Shown here: positions 36,113 to 45,455 of the stretch, piece by piece
Position numbering within the stretch: the stretch's first letter is position 1
Layout: every line of letters begins with the position of its first letter
Assembly: GCA_012800735.1 (NCBI GenBank)
Contig: JAAZIU010000015.1
Coordinates: 1 to 53,098 of the forward strand
Reading direction: 5' to 3'
Source of the DNA: Clostridiales bacterium
GTDB lineage: Bacteria > Bacillota > Clostridia > Oscillospirales > CAG-272
Length of the DNA stretch: 53,098 nt
Translations under genes and position numbers: made by a program
The notes under the pieces: generated by a model
What the model saw: the letters and a program-made list of their open reading frames with translations, nothing else
What the model was told of the DNA's origin: nothing
The model's database searches: none

Positions 36113-36226
36113 ATGAAAGTCAGACCTTCTGTCAAGAAAATGTGCGAAAAGTGCAAAATCATCAAACGCAAAGGCAAGGTCATGGTCATCTGCTCCGATC
36201 CCAATCACAAGCAGAGACAGGGCTGA
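36113..36226 (+). CDS. rpmJ: 50S ribosomal protein L36, zinc type
   Basis: 37 residues, short but certain. [20 protein letters not shown] opening, zinc ligands Cys11, Cys14, Cys27 and His32. AAAGGA at 36097-36102 serves as ribosome site. Normal location between infA and rpsM. Confidence 0.97.
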   Translation: MKVRPSVKKMCEKCKIIKRKGKVMVICSDPNHKQRQG

Positions 36227-36281
36227 GTTGTTTTTCATGAATGATTTTGCTGTTTGACACGACAAAAAGGAGAAATAAACA

Positions 36282-36650
36282 ATGGCTCGTATAGCAGGCG
36301 TCGATTTACCGAACGCGAAACGCGTTGAAGCAGCGCTTACCTATATTTACGGCATCGGTCCGACCAGCGCAAAGAATATCTGCGCGGCGACCGGCGTCAA
36401 TCCGGATATCCGCGCCAAGGATCTCAGCGACGATGATGTTGCAAAGCTCCGCGAAGAGATAGACCGCCATTATAAAGTCGAAGGCGACCTCCGCCGCGAC
36501 GTTTCGCTTGATATCAAGCGTCTGGTCGAGATCAACTGCTACCGCGGTATTCGTCACCGCAAGGGACTTCCCTCCCGCGGACAGCGCACAAAGACCAATG
36601 CAAGAACCTGCAAGGGTCCGGTCAAGACCATCGCCAACAAGAAGAAATAA
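36282..36650 (+). CDS. rpsM: 30S ribosomal protein S13
   Basis: 122 residues. [20 protein letters not shown] opening, [21 protein letters not shown] near the C-terminus. Head protein that bridges to the large subunit and touches P-site tRNA with its basic tail. Confidence 0.98.
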   Translation: MARIAGVDLPNAKRVEAALTYIYGIGPTSAKNICAATGVNPDIRAKDLSDDDVAKLREEIDRHYKVEGDLRRDVSLDIKRLVEINCYRGIRHRKGLPSRGQRTKTNARTCKGPVKTIANKKK

Positions 36651-36666
36651 GGAGTGAGTCGATAAA

Positions 36667-37068
36667 ATGGCTGATAACAAAAGCGCCAGAAAAACTATCC
36701 GCAGACGCCGGGAGCGTAAGAATATCGAACGCGGAGCGGCTCATATCAGGGCGACCTTCAACAACACCATCGTTACCATAAGCGACGTCAACGGAAACGC
36801 CATATCCTGGGCTTCCGCCGGCGAACTCGGCTTCCGCGGCTCCCGCAAAAGCACCCCTTTTGCCGCTCAGTCTGCCGCCGAAACCGCCGCCAGAGCCGCC
36901 ATGGAGCATGGGCTTAAAACCGTTGAAGTTTATGTAAAGGGACCCGGTTCCGGTCGTGAATCGGCAATCCGCGCCCTCCAGGCTGCCGGACTTGAGATCA
37001 CGATGATTAAAGACGTAACCCCCATCCCGCATAACGGCTGTCGTCCGCCTAAGCGCCGCCGCGTCTGA
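36667..37068 (+). CDS. rpsK: 30S ribosomal protein S11
   Basis: 133 residues. Basic N-terminus, [18 protein letters not shown] block and the C-terminal [18 protein letters not shown] tail, which is nearly invariant in bacteria. Platform protein next to the Shine-Dalgarno helix. Confidence 0.98.
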   Translation: MADNKSARKTIRRRRERKNIERGAAHIRATFNNTIVTISDVNGNAISWASAGELGFRGSRKSTPFAAQSAAETAARAAMEHGLKTVEVYVKGPGSGRESAIRALQAAGLEITMIKDVTPIPHNGCRPPKRRRV

Positions 37069-37103
37069 TGCGGATATAAGAATTCCGGAGGATTTATTAG
37101 AAA

Positions 37104-37730
37104 ATGGCAAGATATACAGGTCCTTCCTGCAGACTGTGCCGCAGAGAAGGCACTAAACTTTTCCTCAAGGGCGACAGATGCCTTACCAGCAAATGCGCGG
37201 TAGACCGCCGCGGATCTGCTCCGGGACAGCACGGCGCCGCCCCCAAGAAACTCAAAGAATACGGACTGCAGCTCCGCGAAAAGGAAAAGGCCAAGAGATA
37301 TTACGGAGTGCTTGAGAGGCAGTTCCGCAACTATTTCCATAAAGCAGTCAAAACCGAGGGCGTTACCGGCGCCAACCTGCTTTCACTGCTTGAACGCCGT
37401 CTCGACAACGTCGTTTACAGAATGGGTATGGCCGAATCCCGCAAGGAAGCAAGACAGCTCGTTCTTCACGCCCATTTCCGCCTTAACGGTAAAAAGGTGA
37501 ATATTCCGTCCCTTCAGGTAAAGGTCGGCGATGTTATCACTATCCGCAACGAGAGCCGGTCCCTTGAAAAGATAAAAGATCTTCTCGAAGGGCTTGATAC
37601 CCGTATCTCTCCGAAGTGGCTTGAAATTGATCGCGAAAACGGCGTTGCCACCGTTGTGGCGCTTCCTACAAGAGAAGACGTCGATTTCCCGTTCGAAGAA
37701 AACCTCATCGTCGAGCTTTATTCCAAGTAA
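37104..37730 (+). CDS. rpsD: 30S ribosomal protein S4, zinc-binding form
   Basis: 208 residues. N-terminal zinc cysteines C9, C12, C26 and C31, then the S4 RNA-binding domain with [21 protein letters not shown]. Nucleates assembly of the small-subunit body. In B. subtilis S4 is autoregulated from its own leader; here it is inside the alpha operon. The 114-nt gap to rpoA holds a CCCTGC/GCAGGG hairpin (37732-37763). Confidence 0.98.
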   Translation: MARYTGPSCRLCRREGTKLFLKGDRCLTSKCAVDRRGSAPGQHGAAPKKLKEYGLQLREKEKAKRYYGVLERQFRNYFHKAVKTEGVTGANLLSLLERRLDNVVYRMGMAESRKEARQLVLHAHFRLNGKKVNIPSLQVKVGDVITIRNESRSLEKIKDLLEGLDTRISPKWLEIDRENGVATVVALPTREDVDFPFEENLIVELYSK

Positions 37731-37844
37731 TCCCTGCCCGTCTCAAAGTCGGCCGCCGCAGGGCATTAACGTGGAAATTAAACGTTTCCCTGATAAATAC
37801 GCGGCGGTTAACATACGCATCTTAACAGCAGGAGGGTATTATTA

Positions 37845-38798
37845 ATGGATGAAAAAATCGAAAAGCCCAACATAAAGTGCGAACATATAAACGAGGATGA
37901 CAACCACGACAGGTTTGTCATCGAACCGCTTGAGCGCGGCTATGGCACTACCCTGGGTAATTCACTGCGCAGAGTACTCTTGAGCTCTCTCCCCGGCGTC
38001 GCAGTCACAAGCATCAAAATAGACGGCGTGCTGCATGAGATCTCAACTGTTCCGGGCGTTAAGGAAGATGTCACCGAGATAGTTCTTAACGTGAAGGGCA
38101 TTATAGCCAAGCTTCACTCCGACGGTCCGAAAACCGTCATACTCGACTATGCCGGCGGAGGTCTTGCTACCGCAGGAGATATAAGAACCGACGCCGACTT
38201 AGAGATTCTTAATCCCGACCATGTGATCGCAACCGTGGATGAGAACACCCATTTCGTTATGGAGCTCACCTTCAATCACGGCCGCGGTTATGTCAGCCAG
38301 GATAAGAACAAGCAGCTCAATACCCCGACCATCGGAGTAATTTATACCGACTCGATATACACCCCGGTATACAACGTAAGCTATTCCGTCGAGAACACCC
38401 GTGTCGGCAGCGATACCGATTTCGACAAACTGACAATGGAAGTCAAGACGAACGGTATTATAACCGCCAAAGAGGCTATCTCGCTCGGCGCCAAGATTCT
38501 CAACGAGCATCTCATGCTTTTCGTCAACCTTACCGAAGAAGCTAAAATAACCGAGGTAATGGTGGAAAGCAAGGAGACCAAAAAAGAGAAGGTACTTGAG
38601 ATGACCATTGAGGAGCTTGACATGTCCGTTCGCAGCTTTAACTGTCTTAAGCGCGCGGGCATTGACACGGTCGAGGATCTGATCAGTAAAACCGAAGCCG
38701 ATATGATGAAGATGCGCAACCTCGGCAAGAAATCGCTTGAGGAAGTCATCCTGAAGCTGCACTCGCTCGGTCTCGATCTCAAAAAGGAAGAGGAATGA
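37845..38798 (+). CDS. rpoA: RNA polymerase subunit alpha
   Basis: 317 residues, normal length. N-terminal dimerisation domain with [25 protein letters not shown], linker near residue 235, and the C-terminal domain with two helix-hairpin-helix segments ([30 protein letters not shown]) that binds UP elements and activators. AGGAGG-like site CAGGAGGG precedes the ATG. Confidence 0.98.
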   Translation: MDEKIEKPNIKCEHINEDDNHDRFVIEPLERGYGTTLGNSLRRVLLSSLPGVAVTSIKIDGVLHEISTVPGVKEDVTEIVLNVKGIIAKLHSDGPKTVILDYAGGGLATAGDIRTDADLEILNPDHVIATVDENTHFVMELTFNHGRGYVSQDKNKQLNTPTIGVIYTDSIYTPVYNVSYSVENTRVGSDTDFDKLTMEVKTNGIITAKEAISLGAKILNEHLMLFVNLTEEAKITEVMVESKETKKEKVLEMTIEELDMSVRSFNCLKRAGIDTVEDLISKTEADMMKMRNLGKKSLEEVILKLHSLGLDLKKEEE

Positions 38799-38842
38799 GC
38801 TGAGCCTCGTTCCATTTGAAAATTTGTGGAGGTATTTTAAAA

Positions 38843-39286
38843 ATGCCAGGAACCCGTAAACTCGGCCGCAAAACGCAGCCGAGGATGCAGATGCTCCGCG
38901 GTCAGGTTACCTATCTGCTCGATATCGGTTATATCGAGACCACGGTGACAAGAGCCAAGGAAGTAAGATCCTTAGCCGAAAAGATGATAACTCTCGGCAA
39001 GAAAAGAGACCTTGCTTCTTACCGCGCTGCGCTTGCTTTCATAACCAAGGAATCGGTAGTCAAAAAGCTCTTCGATACAGTCGCTCCGTCTCTCGCCGAC
39101 CGCAACGGCGGATACACCGAGATCTTCAGGACCGGTTATCGCCGCGGCGACGGCGCTCCGATGGCAATTATCAAGCTTGTCAACTTCGATATCGTAAAAC
39201 AGGGAGAAGACAAGAAGGCCGAAAGAGCCAGACGCGCCGAGGAAAGAGCAAAAAAGGCTGAACAAGCCGCCGAAGAAAACGAATAA
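38843..39286 (+). CDS. rplQ: 50S ribosomal protein L17
   Basis: 147 residues from the ATG at 38843 with GGAGG at 38828-38832; an upstream in-frame ATG at 38816 has no ribosome site. Family start [20 protein letters not shown]. The core is about 115 residues, and the extra 30 are a charged [20 protein letters not shown] helix. Last gene of the cluster, before a strong terminator. Confidence 0.97.
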   Translation: MPGTRKLGRKTQPRMQMLRGQVTYLLDIGYIETTVTRAKEVRSLAEKMITLGKKRDLASYRAALAFITKESVVKKLFDTVAPSLADRNGGYTEIFRTGYRRGDGAPMAIIKLVNFDIVKQGEDKKAERARRAEERAKKAEQAAEENE

Positions 39287-39292
39287 TATTAT

Positions 39293-39328
39293 AAAAGCCG
39301 ACGCTCAAAACGTCGGCTTTGTTTTTTT
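39293..39328 (+). terminator. Terminator of the ribosomal cluster
   Basis: 10-bp stem AAAGCCGACG / CGTCGGCTTT, 7-nt loop, followed by G and eight T. It begins seven bases after the rplQ stop and also separates the converging pantothenate kinase gene. Confidence 0.9.
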
Positions 39329-39337
39329 ATGTAAGAA

Positions 39338-40207
39338 TCAGCATTCGTCGGTCATAATTCCGTTTTTAATCGCCGTCAGCGCCGCGCCTATTACCGGACC
39401 GAACTGGGCGTTTTCCGGCATCAGGAAATTGACTTTGAACATATCGCTCAGATTTGCGAAGATGCTTTCGCACTGCGGGATATTGGTCATATTTCCGGTG
39501 AGAATGATATCCGTCGTGTTGTGGCTGCGGGCGGCGAAAATCGCGAGCATGCCGATTGTCTCGAAAATCATGTTTATTATTCCGAGCGCGATATCCGGCT
39601 TGTTTGCAAGGTCGGAAATCTTGCCAAAGTTGGCGGCGGTCATGTAATCGGGCAGACCGGGAAGAATGTCCTTTTTGGTGATGTCCTTTATCCGGAGATC
39701 GATCTTGTTGAGATCGCCGTCTTTTGCAAGATTGGATACATGCTTTACGCTGTCCATACCCAGCAGCAGCCTTGAAAGGCCGTTAAGGGTGCCTCCGCCG
39801 ATGCCGGTGCCGCCCAGATACTCCATATCGTCGCCTTCCCGGGCATAGATAAGCGCCGTGCCGGTTCCCATCGAAACGACAATGGCGGATTTAAGCCCGG
39901 AGAGATAAAGCCCGCCGAGACCCGTCGAGCGGAATTCCTGGACATGAACGCAGGGGATGCCGTAAAGCGGTTTGTCTATATAGGTTGACCCGACGCCGGT
40001 TACCCGGATTTCAGCGATGTCGTCAAGCTCGATATCGTTGTGATTGGTGAATTTGCCGAAAGCTCCGTAAATTGAGGTTACGGGGTCGGTTGCGCGGACA
40101 AACATCGGTTCGATAAGCTGCCAGCAGTCGGGCGTATGTTTGAATCCGACTATCTTGGTAGTTGAGCCGCCGATGTCAATTCCTATTATGATATCCTTGT
40201 TTTTCAT
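39338..40207 (-). CDS. coaW: Type II pantothenate kinase
   Basis: 289 residues, close to Staphylococcus aureus CoaW in size and motifs. ASKHA-type phosphate loop GIDIGGSTTKIVG (9-21), the EF/R segment with Glu91 and Arg93, SMGTGTALIYA, GGTGIGGGTLNGL and YMTAANFGK are in the family order. It phosphorylates pantothenate, the first step of coenzyme A synthesis, and type II enzymes are insensitive to CoA feedback. It is the second gene of a two-gene operon with a HAD phosphatase. The gap between the two is 61 nt. Confidence 0.9.
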   Translation of the reverse strand: MKNKDIIIGIDIGGSTTKIVGFKHTPDCWQLIEPMFVRATDPVTSIYGAFGKFTNHNDIELDDIAEIRVTGVGSTYIDKPLYGIPCVHVQEFRSTGLGGLYLSGLKSAIVVSMGTGTALIYAREGDDMEYLGGTGIGGGTLNGLSRLLLGMDSVKHVSNLAKDGDLNKIDLRIKDITKKDILPGLPDYMTAANFGKISDLANKPDIALGIINMIFETIGMLAIFAARSHNTTDIILTGNMTNIPQCESIFANLSDMFKVNFLMPENAQFGPVIGAALTAIKNGIMTDEC

Positions 40208-40268
40208 ATATATTCTTCCTTTCGCCGGGTTGTCAGCCGGGCTGTTAATTAGTGTTGCTGCCGTCGGT

Positions 40269-41105
40269 TCAGCCGAATATTACCTCATCAGCTTCGAAAA
40301 GAGAGGGAAAGACATAATCCGGCCGATCGGCGGGGGAGGCTTTTTCGACGTCCTTCGGCGTCGTTTCGCCGGTATAGACGAGACAGGAGGTGACGCCGAA
40401 CCGACGCCCGAGCGCGATATCGGTGTAAAGCCGGTCGCCGAAAATGCACATCTTGTCCTTTGAGACGCCCGTTTGCTCGATTATCATTTCAAGCGTCTCT
40501 TTATACGGCTTGCCGAAATATGTCGGAGTAACCCCGGTCGAGGCGGTTATAAAAGCGGAAATTGCGCCGCTGTCGGGGATGAATCCGTCTTCCGTCGGGC
40601 AGTTGAAATCGGGATGAGTGGACAGATATTCGGCGCCGCCCCGGATAAGCCGGCAGGCAGTCTCAAGCTTTTTGTAGGTAAGAGTTGTGTCAAACGAAGA
40701 AACGACAATATCCGCGTCATCGGTTAGTATTATCCCCGCTTCGGAAAACTGTTTTTCGAGCTGAGGGGTACCGACAAGATAAACGGTTTTGCCGGGGCGA
40801 TGGCGCAGGAGAAATTGTATCGTAACATCGCCGGAGGTCATAAGTTCGCCGTCTTGCGGCGAAAAACCGAGTCGGCTCAGCTTGTCGACGTAATAAACCG
40901 GATTGTGGCTGGCGTTGTTTGTGAAAAACAATACCCTTTTGCCCGCTTCCCTGAGGCGGTTTATAAATCCGACGGCAAAGTCGAAGGGGCGGTTTCCGAG
41001 ATAAAGAGTGCCGTCCTGATCGAAGATAAAAAGAGTTTTCTTTTTAAGATTCAGAAAAAGTTCCGGGGATGCGTCTTTCGAGTAATAAACAGTCGTGTTA
41101 TACAT
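40269..41105 (-). CDS. HAD-IIA family phosphatase (NagD-like)
   Basis: 278 residues. Motif I FIFDQDGTLYLG with Asp29 and Asp31, motif II FFTNNAS with Thr62, the C2a cap in between, motif III lysine in FGKPYKETL, and motif IV GDRLYTDIALG. Enzymes of this group remove phosphate from nucleotides, sugar phosphates, phosphoglycolate or pyridoxal phosphate. It is cotranscribed with coaW, so a phosphatase role in or near coenzyme A metabolism is possible. The substrate cannot be inferred from sequence alone. Confidence 0.88.
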   Translation of the reverse strand: MYNTTVYYSKDASPELFLNLKKKTLFIFDQDGTLYLGNRPFDFAVGFINRLREAGKRVLFFTNNASHNPVYYVDKLSRLGFSPQDGELMTSGDVTIQFLLRHRPGKTVYLVGTPQLEKQFSEAGIILTDDADIVVSSFDTTLTYKKLETACRLIRGGAEYLSTHPDFNCPTEDGFIPDSGAISAFITASTGVTPTYFGKPYKETLEMIIEQTGVSKDKMCIFGDRLYTDIALGRRFGVTSCLVYTGETTPKDVEKASPADRPDYVFPSLFEADEVIFG

Positions 41106-41140
41106 TTATCTACCTTTGTTATTCATATGTCTCGACCGTC

Positions 41141-41169
41141 ATTATATCACGAAAATCAAAGAGAGTAAA
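41141..41169 (-). promoter_or_regulatory. Promoter of the phosphatase-coaW operon
   Basis: Minus strand: TTTACT (41169-41164), 17-nt spacer, TATAAT (41146-41141). It starts about 35 bases from the ATG at 41105. Confidence 0.7.
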
Positions 41170-41232
41170 GCCCTTGTAGTTAAAAATGAGTTAAAATTCT
41201 CATTTAAACTGAATAAAAAAACAAAATCGTTG

Positions 41233-41261
41233 TTGACAAAACCGGTTAAAGAGTATATAAT
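41233..41261 (+). promoter_or_regulatory. Distal promoter of the oligopeptide-binding gene
   Basis: Perfect TTGACA (41233-41238), 17-nt spacer, perfect TATAAT (41256-41261). It is 300 bp from the start codon; the AT-rich stretch in between has no gene. Confidence 0.8.
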
Positions 41262-41367
41262 ATATATATCGGCGATTTAGGTTGTTATAACGGAATGCCA
41301 AACCGTTTAAGACAATCAATGAAAAACGCCGCGGGTGATATGTCATTTTCGCCAAAATTAGATATAA

Positions 41368-41391
41368 CATTTTGTGCAACCGAACAAAATG
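41368..41391. repeat. Inverted repeat between two promoters
   Basis: Perfect 8-bp arms CATTTTGT and ACAAAATG with an 8-bp centre. It ends 23 bp before the -35 box of the proximal promoter. Possible operator, or a weak hairpin in the transcript from the distal promoter. Confidence 0.5.
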
Positions 41392-41413
41392 CAAAAATAC
41401 TTAAAAATCTCCA

Positions 41414-41442
41414 TTGATTATATCGCCGGATAATGGTATAAT
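41414..41442 (+). promoter_or_regulatory. Proximal promoter of the oligopeptide-binding gene
   Basis: TTGATT (41414-41419), 17-nt spacer, TATAAT (41437-41442); leader of about 115 nt before the ATG at 41563. Confidence 0.75.
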
Positions 41443-41562
41443 ATATCAATGACGGAACTCGTCGGCGGATTTGCTTTGTCTTTTGCCGGGCGGCGAGCGC
41501 TAAAAGCGGAAATCTGCTAAAAATATACCCGCGAAAACAATATTTTAGGAGGAATTACTCAT

Positions 41563-43350
41563 ATGAAAAGATTCCTTTGCCTGCTGTTTTGCCTTTTGAT
41601 GACAGCGGCTCTTATAGCCGGCTGCAGCAGCGATGAAAAAAAGGAAGAAGACAAGGGCGCGATAATACCCGTTTATCTTTCTTCTCCAATCGGTAATTTT
41701 GACCCTGCATACGCTCTGCACGACAACGCCGGCAGTAAGTACATCGGTCTTCTTTATGAAGGTCTTTTCCGCCTGGGCAAAGACGGCAAGCTTGAGAAAG
41801 CAATCGCCAAGAGCTGGAGAATCAGAGAAGTCCCGGAAGATAATTATTACATGATGGAAATCGAGCTCAATCTGACCCACTGGTCCGACGGGCGTTTTGT
41901 CTCCGCAGACGACTTCGTTTTTGCATGGAAGCGTCTGCTTGAGCCGGAATTCCAGAGTGAAGCCGCGTCGCTGCTCTTCGATATCAAGAACGCGCGCGCG
42001 GTTAAAGACGGCGACATGACAATCGACGACCTCGGCCTTTACGCTGCCGACACCTCGGTACTTCAGATTGAATTCGAGCGCAAGATAGATTACGATCAGT
42101 TCCTTGAAAATACCGCTTCGCTCGCTCTCGTTCCGCTCCGTGAGGACGCGGTTGTCAAACTCGTAGACTGGGGTTCCAACTCCGCCACGATGACTACGAA
42201 CGGTCCGTTCATTCTTAAGAAGATCGTTTACGGCGCGGACACCTTTACCCTTGAAAGGATTGAGCTTGAGCGCAACGTCTATTATTACCGCGACGTTGAG
42301 CGCGACGCTCTGAAGAAAAGGGTCTTCCCGTACCGCTTTGTGATTGACTTTACCATGAATGTCGACGAACAGGCGGCCGCTTTCGATGCGGGTGATATTT
42401 ATCTTAACGCCAATATTCCGCTCTCCCGCCGCGAAGCCATGTCGGTTGAGCTTTCCGACACCATGTCGACCGCGACCGTCGTTTTCAACAACGCAAAAGC
42501 GCCGTTTGATAAGCCGGAGGTTCGCCGCGCCCTTTCGATGGCGATCGACCGCAACGCGCTTGTAAATACCGTTAAATATGCCAAAGCAGCCGAGGGTTTT
42601 GTTCCCGCCGGCACCTTTGAAACCACTCAGGGCACCAGCTTCCGCGACGCGGGCGCCGTTATCAACGCCGCCGGCGATATCTCAGGCGCGAAGAGCCTGC
42701 TTTCCGGAGCCGGAGTCAACGGCGGCAGCTTTGAGATCACCATCCGCGCAAACGACGAAGTTTACGCAGCCGTCGCCTCTGCCTGTGTTGACGCATGGAG
42801 CCAGCTCGGTTTCACCGTAACGGTAAAAGAACTCGAGATGGAATATCATATCGAAAACGAATACGACCAGTATCGCGACAACTTTGAAGTCGCATACCGC
42901 GCCGCCGACTTCGATGTAATTCTTGTAGACTATTACGCCTCTACCAACGCATTCGGCACCTTCGCATCGTTCTCCCGCCCCTTCTCCGGTGGCGCCATGG
43001 ACCTTGCAACCGGTTCTGAATATGCAAACGTTCCGCATATCTGCGGCTATGTCTCCGACAGCTATGACGCTCTTATCGAATCGGCATATGCCGAGACCGA
43101 CCGCGCAGCCCGCGCAGCCATCCTGCATCAGGCTGAAGCGGCTCTGGCAAACGATATGCCGGTAGCTCCGCTCTTTAACTATCAGCTGGCATACGCCATT
43201 TCCGGCGAGCTCAGCAAAGTAAGCGTCAAGAGCGACGGCTATCTGACGCTTACAAAAGCGCATCTCAAGGATTATCTTAAGCTTCAGACAGCCGAGACTG
43301 CCGCTACTCTTGCCGAAGGCGAAGAAGTGTCAAAGGCGCACGATTTCTGA
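41563..43350 (+). CDS. Oligopeptide-type (family 5) ABC binding lipoprotein
   Basis: 595 residues. Lipoprotein signal with lipobox IAGC and Cys21. The mature part is a standard SBP_bac_5 protein: FDPAYALHDNAGSKYIGLLYEGLFR, THWSDGRFVSADDFVFAWKR, and KPEVRRALSMAIDRNALV are the family signature regions. It should bind peptides or related ligands for an Opp/Dpp-type importer. No oppB, C, D or F genes are near, so it is an orphan. Strong AGGAGG site. Two promoters upstream suggest regulated expression. Confidence 0.93.
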   Translation: MKRFLCLLFCLLMTAALIAGCSSDEKKEEDKGAIIPVYLSSPIGNFDPAYALHDNAGSKYIGLLYEGLFRLGKDGKLEKAIAKSWRIREVPEDNYYMMEIELNLTHWSDGRFVSADDFVFAWKRLLEPEFQSEAASLLFDIKNARAVKDGDMTIDDLGLYAADTSVLQIEFERKIDYDQFLENTASLALVPLREDAVVKLVDWGSNSATMTTNGPFILKKIVYGADTFTLERIELERNVYYYRDVERDALKKRVFPYRFVIDFTMNVDEQAAAFDAGDIYLNANIPLSRREAMSVELSDTMSTATVVFNNAKAPFDKPEVRRALSMAIDRNALVNTVKYAKAAEGFVPAGTFETTQGTSFRDAGAVINAAGDISGAKSLLSGAGVNGGSFEITIRANDEVYAAVASACVDAWSQLGFTVTVKELEMEYHIENEYDQYRDNFEVAYRAADFDVILVDYYASTNAFGTFASFSRPFSGGAMDLATGSEYANVPHICGYVSDSYDALIESAYAETDRAARAAILHQAEAALANDMPVAPLFNYQLAYAISGELSKVSVKSDGYLTLTKAHLKDYLKLQTAETAATLAEGEEVSKAHDF

Positions 43351-43368
43351 TACCCGATTAAAATTTCC

Positions 43369-43404
43369 GGCGTGGATCGGTACTCCCGGTCCGCGCCTTC
43401 TTTT
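43369..43404 (+). terminator. Terminator between the binding protein and GH16 genes
   Basis: 8-bp stem GGCGTGGA / TCCGCGCC (one G-U), inner CGG/CCG pairs, then TTCTTTT. It ends 18 bp before the GH16 start codon, so GH16 expression depends on read-through or an unseen promoter. Confidence 0.7.
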
Positions 43405-43422
43405 GCGTATATGAGGATTGTT

Positions 43423-44583
43423 ATGAGCAACAAGTTTAAAACGGTTGTCGCCGCAATTGTTATCGCCGCGGCGGCGATGCTGCTATTGCTGAGTTCATGC
43501 GGCGGGGAGGAAGCTGCCGCTCTTCCCGCGCCTGAAAATACAGAGTCTGAAATCGAGGAGGAGATACCGATGCGTGAAATTACAAAAGATTATGTAATAG
43601 TCGTTCCCGCCGGTTCAAAAGGCGATATAAGCGCGGCAAACCGCTTGAAATCCGCGCTTGCCGAAAGCGGTCTCGAGCTGCGTTTTATCGATGACAGCTG
43701 GGGACAGAATGAGCATGAGATAATATTGGGCGCCGCCGACAGGGCTGACGCCGTTATTCCCGACGAGATAAATATGCCGGGCGACTGGTCGCTTAAACTG
43801 ACAGACGACGGCAATATCATAGCTTTGGGCGACACCGAAGCGGCTGTCGAAGAGCTGCTGAAATACTTAAAAGACGGTAAACTTATAGTGCCGCAGCAGC
43901 TGAATATCCTCCAAAAAGCCGTTTGGGAGCTGGTATTTGAAGACAATTTCGACGGAGTTGAGCTTGACACCACGAAATGGCAAAGATGCCCGGAGTGGCA
44001 GCGCAAAGATTACGGCGGTCGCTGGGACGACGAGATGATTCTGCTTGACGGCAACGGACATTTGATCAGCCGCGTGGATATGGGCGCTAAAGTGCCCCTT
44101 TCCGGCGCCGTGAGAACGATAGATACCTTCAGAACCACCTACGGTTATTTTGAGATCCGCTGCACCCTTCATCGCGCTCAGGGGATGTGGGGAGCGTTTT
44201 GGATGATGCTGGGTCCGGATGTCGGAGCCGGCAACGGAACCGAGATTGATATCTTTGAAAGCCTCGCAAATGAAAAACGAATTTACTTTACCATGCACTA
44301 CGGCGGTTACGATGAATATCATCAGTCCGAGTCGGCTAATATATACGCCCCCGAGATGTTCGACGGTTCCTTCCACACCTTCTCTTTCTGGTGGGACAAG
44401 GAAAAATACGTCTGGTATCTCGACGGCAAAGAAGTTTTCCGCAGCTCAACCGCCCTCGTTCATCAGTCGGGTTATATGAAAATCTCGACCGAATGCGGCT
44501 CCTGGGGCGAAGAGCTCAAACCCGACGAGCTGCCGAGCGATATGCTTGTCGATTATGTAAGAGTTTATAAACGCGCCGACTGA
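43423..44583 (+). CDS. GH16 family glycoside hydrolase lipoprotein with extra N-terminal domain
   Basis: 386 residues from the ATG at 43423 (GAGGA five bases upstream); two upstream in-frame ATGs lack ribosome sites. Lipobox LSSC with Cys26. Residues 50-170 form an alpha/beta-like domain (YVIVVPAGSKGD, EIILGAADR) that resembles the GH20b/GH67-N accessory domain. The GH16 jelly roll follows, with the catalytic motif EIDIFE, nucleophile Glu274, Asp276 and acid/base Glu279. It probably cuts beta-1,3 or mixed-linkage glucans at the cell surface. A rare combination of domains as far as I know. Confidence 0.9.
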   Translation: MSNKFKTVVAAIVIAAAAMLLLLSSCGGEEAAALPAPENTESEIEEEIPMREITKDYVIVVPAGSKGDISAANRLKSALAESGLELRFIDDSWGQNEHEIILGAADRADAVIPDEINMPGDWSLKLTDDGNIIALGDTEAAVEELLKYLKDGKLIVPQQLNILQKAVWELVFEDNFDGVELDTTKWQRCPEWQRKDYGGRWDDEMILLDGNGHLISRVDMGAKVPLSGAVRTIDTFRTTYGYFEIRCTLHRAQGMWGAFWMMLGPDVGAGNGTEIDIFESLANEKRIYFTMHYGGYDEYHQSESANIYAPEMFDGSFHTFSFWWDKEKYVWYLDGKEVFRSSTALVHQSGYMKISTECGSWGEELKPDELPSDMLVDYVRVYKRAD

Positions 44584-44615
44584 ATCGAACTAACCGAACT
44601 AACCGAAAGGAAGAT

Positions 44616-45194
44616 ATGAAAGGTCCCCTTAAAGAAAAAAACGATATCAAGATATTCATGATGTACCTCATCCGCGAAGTCGGAATTCCCCTTGATTACA
44701 GCCTGCTGCACGACGTTTGCGTCGCAGAGGGTATGGTTAGGTCTTTCGACTTCACCGAGTGCCTCCAGGAGCTTGTCGAAACCGGCAATATTTCCGTCGA
44801 GCCGGGAAAGGACGGCGAGGTATATCGCCTGACCGAACAGGGGGAGAGGGTTTCATGGACGCTGTCAAGCAATATGCTGCGTTCGATACGGGAAACGAGT
44901 CTTCGTTCGGCGCTCAGATATATAAGCTGCCGCGCTACCGGCACCGAATTTTATGCAGAGATCGGAGAGGAAGATATTTCCGGCCGTTGTCCGGTTCATT
45001 GCGTGATAACGCGCAGAAGGGCGCCGGACAGACCCGGCGAAGCGGAGGAAAGAGAAACGCTGCTTGATCTGACGGTTTGGGCGGCGTCCTGCAACCAGGC
45101 GGAATCGATGAAGCGGGCATTTGAAGCCGATCCGGAGCTTGTATTGAAGAATATCCACGAATCATTGAGTGGAACTTATCAGCAGCTCAGCTGA
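44616..45194 (+). CDS. DUF4364 family winged-helix protein
   Basis: 192 residues, cytoplasmic. The N-terminal 90 residues look like a winged helix (KIFMMYLIREVGIPLDYSLLHD, YRLTEQGERVSWTL), followed by a beta-rich C-terminal half, as in DUF4364 proteins that are widespread in Clostridia. The family's function is not established; it is presumed to be a transcriptional regulator. It is 32 nt downstream of the GH16 gene and probably shares its transcript, but regulation of GH16 by it is only a possibility. Confidence 0.8.
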   Translation: MKGPLKEKNDIKIFMMYLIREVGIPLDYSLLHDVCVAEGMVRSFDFTECLQELVETGNISVEPGKDGEVYRLTEQGERVSWTLSSNMLRSIRETSLRSALRYISCRATGTEFYAEIGEEDISGRCPVHCVITRRRAPDRPGEAEERETLLDLTVWAASCNQAESMKRAFEADPELVLKNIHESLSGTYQQLS

Positions 45195-45227
45195 CCGGAC
45201 AATTATGCCGCGGGTTTTCGAGAATTA

Positions 45228-45306
45228 GACAAAAAACAGCCGAAAAGCAGCCGAATGATATTGTATTTATAAATGAACTTGCCGGACTGCTTTTCGGTTA
45301 TTTGTC
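45228..45306. repeat. Long imperfect inverted repeat
   Basis: Core arms CCGAAAAGCAG (45240-45250) and CTGCTTTTCGG (45287-45297) are perfect over 11 bp, extended outward by GACAAA and TTTGTC with small bulges; 36-nt centre. It lies after DUF4364 and may act as its terminator or as an mRNA end structure, but no T run follows. Confidence 0.5.
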
Positions 45307-45388
45307 CAAAAAATCATTTTGTGACAAAATAACCAAAATAAACTGCAATTTAATTAGAACGTTTTACAAAAAATATTTTGCAATTCTA

Positions 45389-45416
45389 TTGACAATATGA
45401 AAAATCGTGGTATAAT
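45389..45416 (+). promoter_or_regulatory. Promoter of the zinc-ribbon gene
   Basis: Perfect TTGACA (45389-45394), 16-nt spacer, perfect TATAAT (45411-45416). The leader is about 150 nt. The 379-bp gap also holds the inverted repeat listed above and the leader hairpins listed below. Confidence 0.85.
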
Positions 45417-45455
45417 ATTAAATTGTAGGGGTATTTTATTTGCTTCTTTACATAT

